Shown piece by piece: positions 34,694-45,335 of a stretch of 64,000 bases of DNA. Source of the DNA: Odontocerum albicorne (taxonomy: Eukaryota > Arthropoda > Insecta > Trichoptera > Odontoceridae). The number at the start of each line of letters is the position of its first letter. The first letter of the stretch is position 1. The notes below the pieces were generated by a model that was given only the letters and a program-made list of their open reading frames with translations, had not been told where the DNA came from and ran no database searches. Position numbers and translations under genes: made by a program. The stretch covers positions 7,397,366 to 7,461,365 of the forward strand of contig OX463846.1 in NCBI GenBank assembly GCA_949825065.1, written 5' to 3'.

Positions 34694-34890
34694 TAATAAT
34701 AATACGCCTGGTGGTAAGACAGTTGTCTGCCAATCCGGAGATTGATGGTTCGATCCCCGCTGGAACCCAGATTTTTTTAAATAGGATTCCAGCCTGGTTA
34801 ACACTTAGGGCCTATAAAAACAGCTTTCTGGTTGGTTGGAAGAGATTGCCACATGGCAATAAACTCGCCAGGTTAAAACAAATATTTACT
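34694..34890 (+). mobile_element. tRNA-derived SINE family A
   Basis: From cgcctggtggtaagacagtt with a strong B-box (ggttcgatccc), then gctggaacccagattttttt, ggattccagcctggttaac, tctggttggttggaagagat and tgccacatggcaataaactc. Confidence 0.85.
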
Positions 34891-34924
34891 TTTAGTGAAT
34901 ATTTTTGTACGTAAGTAGTTTTAT

Positions 34925-35274
34925 ATGAGTAGATAAACATATTAAATATTGATTGTAAAGGGATTTGCAGCTAACATTTCCCTAAATTGTGCATACATAC
35001 ACACTATCACACAATTTCCCTTCACCATACTTTCATATCTCAACACACATCCTTAGCATCTTTTAAATCCATTGACCTTCTCACAAAACTTCTACGACTT
35101 CTCTGACCTTTGTCTTTTCCTTCTTTCAGAATACCATTCACTTGATCCAGCCATATTTTTCTTGGTCTCTCTCTCTCACACGCCTTCCACTCATATTTGC
35201 ACTATATATTTTTCTTTCTTTAAATCATCTCAACGAGCTCTTCCTTATTTTATTTAACGCATCAGCCTTAAGTT
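34925..35274 (-). pseudogene. LINE-A (RTE-like) extreme C-terminus and 3' UTR next to the array
   Basis: On the minus strand the frame leaving the satellite (ending KYECELKADALNKIRK) is followed by remnants of the GRxxRERxxKxWxDQ block at about 35150-35195. Next come the 3' UTR words seen in the 33.4-kb copy (ttagcatctt, ccttctttcagaataccattca). This places the array upstream of the natural C-terminus of the retroelement. Confidence 0.65.
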
Positions 35275-38200
35275 CACATTCATATTTAATCATATCATTC
35301 CGTATTCTATCATACATTATCTTTCGATGTATCCTTCTCAATACACTCATATTTACAGCATATCTAATCATATCATTCCGTATTCTATCATACATTATCT
35401 TTCGATGTATCCTTCTCAATACACTCATATTTACAGAATATCTAATCATATCATTCCGTATTCTATCATACATTATATTTCGATGTATGCTTCTCAATAC
35501 ACTCATATTTATAGCATATCTAATCATATCATTCCGTATTCTATCATACATTATCTTTCGATGTATCCTTCTCAATACACTCATATTTACAGCATATCTA
35601 ATCATATCATTCCGTATTCTATCATACATTATCTTTCGATGTATCCTTCTCAATACACTCATATTTACAGCATATCTAATCATATCATTCCGTATTCTAT
35701 CATACATTATCTTTCGATGTATCCTTCTCAATACACTCATATTTACAGCATATCTAATCATATCATTCCGTATTCTATCATACATTATCTTTCGATGTAT
35801 CCTTCTCAACACACTCATATTTACAGCATATCTAATCATATCATTCCGTATTCTATCATACATTATCTTTCGATGTATCCTTCTCAATACACTCATATTT
35901 ACAGCATATCTAATCATATCATTCCGTATTCTATCATACATTATCTTTCGATGTATCCTTCTCAATACACTCATATTTATAGCATATCTAATCATATCAT
36001 TCCGTATTCTATCATACATTATCTTTCGATGTATCCTTCTCAATACACTCATATTTATAGCATATCTAATCATATCATTCCGTATTCTATCATACATTAT
36101 CTTTCGATGTATCCTTCTCAATACACTCATATTTATAGCATATCTAATCATATCATTCCGTATTCTATCATACATTATCTTTCGATGTATCCTTCTCAAT
36201 ACACTCATATTTACAGCATATCTAATCATATCATTCCGTATTCTATCATACATTATCTTTCGATGTATCCTTCTCAATACACTCATATTTACAGCATATC
36301 TAATCATATCAATCCGTATTCTATCATACATTATCTTTCGATGTATCCTTCTCAATACACTCATATTTACAGCATATCTAATCATATCATTCCGTATTCT
36401 ATCATACATTATCTTTCGATGTATCCTTCTAAATACACTCATATTTACAGCATATCTAATCATATCATTCCGTATTCTATCATACATTATCTTTCGATGT
36501 ATCCTTCTCAATACACTCATATTTATAGCATATCTAATCATATCATTCCGTATTCTATCATACATTATCTTTCGATGTATCCTTCTCAATACACTCATAT
36601 TTATAGCATATCTAATCATATCATTCCGTATTCTATCATACATTATCTTTCGATGTATCCTTCTCAATACACTCATATTTATAGCATATCTAATCATATC
36701 ATTCCGTATTCTATCATACATTATCTTTCGATGTATCCTTCTCAATACACTCATATTTACAGCATATCTAATCATATCATTCCGTATTCTATCATACATT
36801 ATCTTTCGATGTATCCTTCTAAATACACTCATATTTACAGCATATCTAATCATATCATTCCGTATTCTATCATACATTATCTTTCGATGTATCCTTCTCA
36901 ATACACTCATATTTATAGCATATCTAATCATATCATTCCGTATTCTATCATACATTATCTTTCGATGTATCCTTCTCAATACACTCATATTTATAGCATA
37001 TCTAATCATATCATTCCGTATTCTATCATACATTATCTTTCGATGTATCCTTCTCAATACACTCATATTTACAGCATATCTAATCATATCATTCCGTATT
37101 CTATCATACATTATCTTTCGATGTATCCTTCTCAATACACTCATATTTACAGCATATCTAATCATATCATTCCGTATTCTATCATACATTATCTTTCGAT
37201 GTATCCTTCTCAATACACTCATATTTACAGCATATCTAATCATATCATTCCGTATTCTATCATACATTATCTTTCGATGTATCCTTCTCAATACACTCAT
37301 ATTTATAGCATATCTAATCATATCATTCCGTATTCTATCATACATTATCTTTCGATGTATCCTTCTCAATACACTCATATTTACAGCATATCTAATCATA
37401 TCATTCCGTATTCTATCATACATTATCTTTCGATGTATCCTTCTCAATACACTCATATTTATAGCATATCTAATCATATCATTCCGTATTCTATCATACA
37501 TTATCTTTCGATGTATCCTTCTCAATACACTCATATTTATAGCATATCTAATCATATCATTCCGTATTCTATCATACATTATCTTTCGATGTATCCTTCT
37601 CAATACACTCATATTTATAGCATATCTAATCATATCATTCCGTATTCTATCATACATTATCTTTCGATGTATCCTTCTCAATACACTCATATTTACAGCA
37701 TATCTAATCATATCATTCCGTATTCTATCATATATTATCTTTCGATGTATCCTTCTCAATACACTCATATTTACAGCATATCTAATCATATCATTCCGTA
37801 TTCTATCATACATTATCTTTCGATGTATCCTTCTCAATACACTCATATTTATAGCATATCTAATCATATCATTCCGTATTCTATCATACATTATCTTTCG
37901 ATGTATCCTTCTCAATACACTCATATTTACAGCATATCTAATCATATCATTCCGTATTCTATCATACATTATCTTTCGATGTATCCTTCTCAATACACTC
38001 ATATTTACAGCATATCTAATCATATCATTCCGTATTCTATCATACATTATCTTTCGATGTATCCTTCTCAATACACTCATATTTACAGTATATCTAATCA
38101 TATCATTCCGTATTCTATCATACATTATCTTTCGATGTATCCTTCTCAATACACTCATATTTACAGCATATCTAATCATATCATTCTGTATTCTATCATA

Positions 38201-39652
38201 CATTATCTTTCGATGTATCCTTCTCAATACACTCATATTTACAGCATATCTAATCATATCATTCCGTATTCTATCATACATTATCTTTCGATGTATCCTT
38301 CTCAATACATTCATATTTACAGCATATCTAATCATATCATTCCGTATTCTATCATACATTATCTTTCGATGTATCCTTCTCAATACACTCATATTTACAG
38401 CATATCTAATCATATCATTCCGTATTCTATCATACATTATTTTTCGATGTATCCGTCTCAATACACTCATATTTACAGCATATCTAATCATATCATTCCG
38501 TATTCTATCATACATTATCTTTCAATGTATCCTTCTCAATACACTCATATTTACAGTATATCTAATCATATCATTCCGTATTCTATCATACATTATCTTT
38601 CGATGTATCCTTCTCAATACACTCATATTTACAGCATATCTAATCATATCATTCCGTATTCTATCATACATTATCTTTCAATGTATCCTTCTCAATACAC
38701 TCATATTTACAGTATATCTAATCATATCATTCCGTATTCTATCATACATTATCTTTCGATGTATCCTTCTCAATACACTCATATTTACAGCATATCTAAT
38801 CATATCATTCCGTATTCTATCATACATTATCTTTCGATGTATCCTTCTCAATACATTCATATTTACAGCATATCTAATCATATCATTCCGTATTCTATCA
38901 TACATTATCTTTCGATGTATCCTTCTCAATACACTCATATTTACAGCATATCTAATCATATCATTCCGTATTCTATCATACATTATCTTTCGATGTATCC
39001 TTCTCAATACATTCATATTTACAGCATATCTAATCATATCATTCCGTATTCTATCATACATTATCTTTCGATGTATCCTTCTCAATACACTCATATTTAC
39101 AGCATATCTAATCATATCATTCCGTATTCTATCATACATTATCTTTCGATGTATCCTTCTCAATACACTCATATTTACAGCATATCTAATCATATCATTC
39201 CGTATTCTATCATACATTATTTTTCGATGTATCCTTCTCAATACACTCATATTTACAGCATATCTAATCATATCATTCCGTATTCTATCATACATTATCT
39301 TTCAATGTATCCTTCTCAATACACTCATATTTACAGTATATCTAATCATATCATTCCGTATTCTATCATACATTATCTTTCGATGTATCCTTCTCAATAC
39401 ACTCATATTTACAGCATATCTTATCATATCATTCCGTATTCTATCATACATTATCTTTCGATGTATCCTTCTCAATACATTCATATTTACAGCATATCTA
39501 ATCATATCATTCCGTATTCTATCATACATTATCTTTCGATGTATCCTTCTCAATACACTCATATTTACAGCATATCTAATCATATCATTCCGTATTCTAT
39601 CATACATTATCTTTCGATGTATCCTTCTCAATACACTCATATTTACAGCATT
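35275..39652 (-). repeat. 78-bp satellite, 56 head-to-tail units, inside an RTE-like ORF
   Basis: The landmark cattccgtattctatcatac recurs every 78 bp from 35296 to 39586 (4290 bp, exactly 55 periods), so there is no net insertion or deletion. In the minus-strand frame each unit reads MSVLRRIHRKIMYDRIRND then MIRYAVN, which fits the conserved 'MxxLRRixrxxrxDRIRNexIR' block of RTE-like C-termini. Because 78 is divisible by 3, frames stay open over kilobases on both strands. Units differ by a few point changes, mainly tttacag/tttatag. Three units carry CGA to TGA changes that stop the minus frame (about 38524, 38680 and 39304). The long open frames should not be read as proteins. Confidence 0.95.
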
Positions 39653-39960
39653 TATTCGGCTTTTAACAGTTTTTTCTGCTTCGCATTTCACTACCATACA
39701 TAACAGTTGACAGTATAATTCTATTATGGACGATTATCTTAAAAGATTTTGATATTACCCGGTTCGAGTGTTTATATGTTTTTGTGTCCCATTGACTTTG
39801 TTTCCTATCGTTATACGCCGTTCGATATCCGTCTTAACTTTTCCACAATCTGAGAAAATACTACCTAAATAGCAGAAATTCTCAACTTTCTCCAATCTTT
39901 CATTATTCACCCATATGTCGTTTTTATTCATTGGGTCTTTATTGCAAAAAGATACTCAAA
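39653..39960 (-). pseudogene. LINE-A (RTE-like) segment upstream of the array
   Basis: The minus strand reads VENFCYLGSIFSDCGKVK, TDIERRITIGNKVNG and LSTVMYGSEMRSRK before the first unit. This is the standard order just upstream of the LRR-type block in RTE-like proteins: a FCYLGSxxSxDG block, an I.xRI..A block, then a LLYGSEtW block. One frameshift and stops are present. It shows that the array is embedded in the retroelement in the correct order and orientation. Confidence 0.85.
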
Positions 39961-40362
39961 ATAAAACTTTAATGTATTTAAAAGCCAATTCAATAACATT
40001 TAATTAATTGTGAAGGAACCTAAATAAATTCGAAGGCAACAATTCAATCATCCTTCAAAAACCCAAACCTTATGTATTATATACGAGATGAGTTTTTACC
40101 TTAAAATATATCTACATTTATATTAAACTACCTTAATTGTTAAGAAAGATTTAGATACCATTAAATGATTTTATATTCTTATTTTAACAGATTAATTATT
40201 TGAAAGGATTAATTCTTATTGAAATTCTATCTTGTAAGTATAAGTTCTCTGTGAAGGGATTCTAGAAAATTAAGATAATAATTTAAATCCTCCTGATAAC
40301 CCTCGATCCCCATGGAAACTACCAGATTTAAAAAATGATTTGGAGTTAATATTTTTTTAAAA
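39961..40362. other. Unassigned AT-rich region
   Basis: Nothing recognised. Confidence 0.4.
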
Positions 40363-40364
40363 TA

Positions 40365-40973
40365 CGAGGTTTGATAAAAAAAATAACGATATTTAAAATT
40401 TTTATTAGAATGCATTTATTTAATCATAAATATTAATATTGTCCCCTTCAAAATAGTCCCTATAGAATATAATACACTTTTTGAAAGTTTTTTCTATTCA
40501 AAAAACATTTGTAGAACGCAGTTTTTGGGATAGCTCTACCAGCGATTATGTCCTTTCAGTGTCCCATTCATCTTCGAAAACAGGAAAAAGTCGCTGAGAG
40601 CCACATCTAGTGAATACGGTGGCTGCGGCATCATGACGGCGTCAGTTTTGGCCAAAAATTTACTAGTTAGTAGTGAAGTGGAGCTGGTACATTATCGTGT
40701 TGCAAAATCCAGGAGTTGTTTGCCTACAATTCTGATCGTTTTCTTCGAATTACCTCAAGTAAATTGTGAATAACCTCAAAACAAATTAAGTTTTTTTGCA
40801 TAAAAAATTGCAAACGTGCCAAAATACATTCTAAATACTTGCCTGCCAAACGCAAACTGCATATCTAATATGACTGAACCTTGATATGCACATCGCAAAC
40901 AGTATCGTTAACGTGAACAAAAAAACGTGCTCTCAATAAAAAAACAAACAGCTTGTGAAATTAAAAAATCTCG
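40365..40973 (-). mobile_element. Second deleted mariner with decayed transposase
   Basis: The ends read cgaggtttgataaaaaa (40365) and, inverted, cgagattttttaatt (40973), each preceded by TA. Inside, the minus strand shows VMMPQPPYSLDVALSDFFLF (third catalytic Asp region) and, in other frames, GRAIPKTAFYKCF and a YFEGDNI-like end. The 609-bp length means more than half of a mariner is missing. Frames are broken. Confidence 0.75.
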
Positions 40974-40979
40974 TATTTT

Positions 40980-41730
40980 TTTATTAACGTTCACATATAA
41001 TCTTATTACTAAAGAAGGATACAAATAGCGTTAAATAAAATTTGTATTATTGTCCGATTGAGTAGTGTTTTACTATTTAAAAAGTATATAATCTTATATT
41101 TCATCATTTTTCGTTTTCGACCTTGCCCAATAGATTATCATTTTTAAGGTTGAGTTCTAATTAGATTTCAGTAATATTATACAAAGATAAGTTTTCGTAC
41201 GTAAATGAGATGCAATAACCAAAATTTATTAAATTATTTCAAAGATAAGTTTTCGTGTGGAAGTGAAACGAATTCATTAAAATTATTTTAATATAGACTA
41301 GAAATAAGTGTAGAGAAGAATACTGAATCTAAAACCCCCGGGCGGAAGGCAAGCGGCTTACCAGAGTTTTCACCTTTTAAATGTGAAAACATGCTAAATG
41401 ATGTATACAAATATTTAGAATAAGTTCAGGTGTAAATAATAACGTTTTAAAGATATTTATCAAAACTGAGTTACACATATTTATTTGCTCATTCATCAAC
41501 TCTCCTGGAGTATGATTATGTTTATCCTGGAGTATTAATATTAATGGGTAGCCTACAGTTTGACAAGGCCCGTGTATGGAAAAACACCTATCAGTGAGAA
41601 AATAACTAAATAATGTAGAACTATCAAAATATTTCATTTTGATTTTCATAATAACATTGGTTCACAAAATAGGGGAATATAAAATATATTTTAATAAAAA
41701 TAAAAACAACGTGTTCTACTTAATCCTATC
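40980..41730. other. Unassigned AT-rich region
   Basis: Nothing recognised. Confidence 0.4.
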
Positions 41731-41734
41731 TTAA

Positions 41735-42343
41735 CCTTTCCCTTCCTGTGCTAAAAAAATCCGCCAGTTCCGGTGCTGTGTATTCAATGCACATCAATAG
41801 GCATGTTAAAATGGGCGATTTAAAATAAGAATATTCATAACCAATCGCTTAAATTAATTAAATTTGAAGTCAAAAAAGTGATAATAATTAAAATTTTATT
41901 GTTGAAAACATGAAAAAAAACATCGGACGACGTTCTCAAAACGGGCGAAGCGACCAGCTCGAACGAAAGCCCGCTGGCTACTGAGCGAGAGAAATGAGCG
42001 AAATGAGGTTCTATTTCTTGCGTTCCCATATACCGAAGTAGAGTGAGAGTGAGATGTGAATAGCGTCGCTTCGTCGCCCAAAGCGATTTTTTAGAATAAA
42101 TATACCTACGTCACACGCTGGTACACGTTTGATTGTATTGGTAAATTTATTCCCGATTTTCACAAAATATCTCTGATGTTGCTGATAAGTGCGAATTATT
42201 ATTAACATTATTTTTTTCATTCAATGCGTAAATGTATTATGGAGGAATAACTAAAATCTGAACCCTGTATTTATTATATTTATCAAGATATTTAAGTTTG
42301 TAGAAGCAATGTATACTAGTTACATATCACAGGACAGGAAGGG
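41735..42343. mobile_element. piggyBac-like MITE
   Basis: The left end ccctttcc-type cctttcccttcctgtg is preceded by TTAA (41731-41734). The right end, cacaggacaggaaggg, is followed by CTAA (42344-42347), one change from TTAA. The inverted ends begin CCYT, as in piggyBac elements. The 609-bp interior encodes no transposase. Confidence 0.65.
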
Positions 42344-42700
42344 CTAATAGATTGGCGTACATAGCTTAGGTGATAAATGCCTGTCTTCACTTAAGACTGA
42401 TGGGTTGGTGAATATTGCCACACGGTTATTAGCACGGCAGGTGTATTGCCATCGTCTTCCTCTTATCGTGCCAATGGCACAAAACTATTTTAATACAGAA
42501 TATCGGTACCTGAAAACCACTGGATGTTCCATGAATCAAACTGTTTTCGGTGCAAGATATCAGAGTTCTTTGGCACTGGAGCAAGTGTCGTACAGTCTGT
42601 TCTTGAAGGTTAATTTTCCCCATTTTGCAATGTTTTATTTAATTAATTCAATTCCTATTCGTAGCCTATGAAAGAATTTCTAGGTCTTCCTGGGCGATTA
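42344..42700 (+). mobile_element. SINE-A-like tail fragment and unassigned sequence
   Basis: About 42380-42450 contains cacttaagactgatgggttg and attgccacacggttattag, the 3' part of SINE family A. Beyond it nothing is recognised. Confidence 0.45.
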
Positions 42701-42869
42701 AGCATCATTTTCAATTTAATTTAATTAGAAATAAAACTGTATATTGCACCGTTGAAAGAACCATCTCTCGTCAAGGGCGCTATAACTCGGGACTCGATTC
42801 CACTAAAAATAAACAATTTACATCTAGCAACTATAGCAGTGCCCGAACGAATCATGCATAACATTTTAT

Positions 42870-43055
42870 AAACAGTACAACCTTATAGGATTACTGCCAT
42901 GCCATCTACTCCAACTAACCAGAAAGATGTTCATGAGACCTTAAGTGAAACCCAGTCGGAAATATTTTTTTTTTGATGAACTAGATTCCATTAGGAATCG
43001 AACCCACAATATCCGGACTGTAAAACATGTATTATCTATGCCACGAAGGTCGTTA
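42870..43055 (-). mobile_element. tRNA-derived SINE family A, near full length
   Basis: The minus strand starts taacgaccttcgtggcatag, has a B-box gggttcgattcc, then gactgggtttcacttaaggt and ttctggttagttgg. It ends near gtactgtt. Confidence 0.8.
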
Positions 43056-43172
43056 GTACAAAACATAACATAAGTCTACTATTCGTATGGTACCATGTTG
43101 TTAACATACAAACTTTATTACCAGAATGGGGCTCATTTTTTTGGGTTTCATTAGCAACCGAGACCGAAACCT

Positions 43173-43790
43173 CCAGGTAGAAGTCAAGTTTCTTACAAAC
43201 TTGGTCACGCAAGTAGTTTTACACATATATTGTTTACTAGTCATTAGAACACTTACTTGAAAACTATTATATAAAAGTACCATATAAGCCAAGTTTCTTA
43301 CAAACTTGGTCACGAAAGTAGTTTTACAACGATATTTGTTTACTGGTCATTACAACAATTACTTGAAAACTATTATATAAAAGTAGAAGCCAAGTTTCTT
43401 ACAAACTTGATCACGGAAGTAGTTTTACAAGGATATTGTTTCCTGGTCATTGAAACAATTACTTGAAAACTTTTATATGAAAGTAGAAACCAAGTTTCTT
43501 ATAAACTTGGTGTCGGAAGTACTCATACAGCGATATTGTTTGCTGGTCTTTACAGCAATTACTTGAAAAGTATCATGTAAAAGAAGAAGCCAAGTTTCTT
43601 ACAAACTTCGTCAAGGAAGTAGTTTAATAAGGATATTCTTTACTGGTCATTACAACAATTACTTGAAAACTTTTATGGTATACAAAACTAGAAGCCAAGT
43701 TTCTTACAAACTTGGTGTCGGAAGTAATCATACAGGGATATTGTTTGCTGGTCATTACAATGACTTGAAAACTATTATATCAAAGTGTGA
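43173..43790. repeat. Tandem array, six units of about 102 bp
   Basis: The word caagtttcttacaaactt starts at about 43185, 43289, 43391, 43491, 43591 and 43697. Each unit ends with acttgaaaactattatat or a close variant. Units differ by small indels. Confidence 0.9.
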
Positions 43791-44635
43791 TACATCCGAT
43801 TCTAAAAAAACATACCTAAACAAATAAAGCTTAATGAACGAAGCGTACCATTATAGTGGAGAGAACTTTGTTACATGTAGTGAAAATTTGTAAAAACCCT
43901 CCAGAGGTATTTTTAATTCAAAATAAGATGACGCTCCCGATGTTTTATGAAGACTTTCATATATTTTTCAGGAATATTTCAAATGAAGTAATTTGAGAAG
44001 CGGCATAACGTGTTTACCTTTACTTAAAAATGTATATTACAAAACTGGAATATATTAAAAAATCCACTTGGAACATACATTATTTCTCCAAATTGGAAAA
44101 ATCTGTTTTGAAACAGTTTTTGTAATAATCAAATATTCATATACAAGTAATACAACGTATGTAATATACGTTAATATTAAATCAGATTTATTCTTTTCTT
44201 TTGATAGTTTGCAAAAAATTAAGCGTATATGCGAGTGCGTAAGTGCGCGTGCGTGTGCGCGCGTAAATATACACGTGTGCGTATATATGTGTGTGTGAAA
44301 ATATTAAAAAAAAAATTACGATCAAAAAGTGTTTTAATTTAATTTTCATTTAATACCTTTCATTAGACAGTTCACGTCCTCCCAAGTTAGGTCGAGACTT
44401 TAAATAACCTAATAGTTTAACCAGTGAATACTATAAGATGGCCTTTCGATTCGATAAGTCCCCCGAGGGCAATGAAACATGCAGGTCTTAATCAGCTTTA
44501 ACGAGAATTTTATTTATTTAAAAAAAATTATATAGCTTACATATACGAGTAAATATTTAAACTTATTTGCATACAAGGCTCCAAGATAAATAATACATAC
44601 ACTTTAAAACAATCCATTCATTCTATCGTGTAGCT
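43791..44635. other. Unassigned region with an alternating purine-pyrimidine tract
   Basis: At about 44230-44300 runs of gcgtgcgtgtgcgcgcg and gtgtgcgtatatatgtgtgtg form an alternating tract. Nothing else is recognised. Confidence 0.6.
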
Positions 44636-44639
44636 CATG

Positions 44640-44980
44640 CCTGAAAATCGTGACTCTCATGGTAGCCCTTGACGATTCCTCTCCATCCATCCCTGCACTC
44701 CACAGTTCGAAAAGTAGTAACTAAGGGTAGTTCTGTCGCATTTTTTTACTTTGTCAGTTTAACGCATTGGAGATCTTCCTCTTGTGCGTCGTCCTTCCAC
44801 GTTCCCAGTGACCAAAAGTCTCTTCAAATATTCTCCTTGGCCACGAGCGATGTATCCAAAGAATCGGAGGACTCGTCGTAGGCATATCGTAGACAATTGA
44901 TCGGTGATGATCAGTTCTTCAAAAATGGAGGTATGAGTTTCATGCTATCTATGGAATTCGTAACATTTTTCTCCAGCACC
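44640..44980 (-). pseudogene. RTE-like C-terminal fragment (minus)
   Basis: The minus strand reads ITDQLSTICLRRVLRFFGYI, ARGQGEYLKRLLVTGNVEGR, RTRGRSPMR, then after a frameshift LVTTFRTVECRDGWRGIVKG. This is the terminal part of an RTE-like ORF (FGHIARxxxxLxxLLVTGxVEGRRxRGRSPxRWTD and a final RxxWRxIV block). Confidence 0.75.
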
Positions 44981-44984
44981 ACAC

Positions 44985-45335
44985 CACAAGCAAGTAGTAA
45001 GAACCGACTGAAAGCATTCGAAATGTGGATGCACCGGAGAATGCTACGGATACCTTGAACGGATATGGTCAGCAACACAAGGGCTCTTTTAAGTTGATAG
45101 AGAGTTGCTGACTAATATTAAAATCCGAAAGGTGTCCTACTTGGTCATGTACTTAGAGGAGCAAAGTATAAATTACAGCACCTGATCATCCAAGGCAAAA
45201 TAGAAGGCCGAAGAGGTGTTGGCAGGAGGCAAATCTCCTGGCTCCGCAATATACGTGATTGGACTTGCATAAGGGGCGTTGGAGAGCTTTATGAGTGTAT
45301 GCTTTCTTTAAAAATATTTTCTGAAATGCTGAAGA
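44985..45335 (+). pseudogene. RTE-like C-terminal fragment (plus), back to back with the previous one
   Basis: The plus strand reads RLKAFEMWMHRRMLRIP, TDMVSNTRALL, and GKIEGRRGVGRRQISWLRNI with RDWTC. This is a different RTE-like subfamily (FEMWxxRRMLRIPWTxxVSN; GKIEGRRGxGRRQxSWLxNIRxWTG). Frameshifts are present. Confidence 0.75.

Noticed and set aside
35275..39652. CRISPR-like array
   Set aside because: Units are contiguous and nearly identical with no unique spacers, in eukaryotic DNA without cas genes.
35275..39652. Centromeric satellite
   Set aside because: A single 4.4-kb array embedded in one retroelement gives no evidence of centromere function.
35142..39710. Giant open frames (up to 1522 codons) as protein genes
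   Set aside because: They are read through a 78-bp tandem array whose length is a multiple of three; frames on both strands stay open for the same reason.
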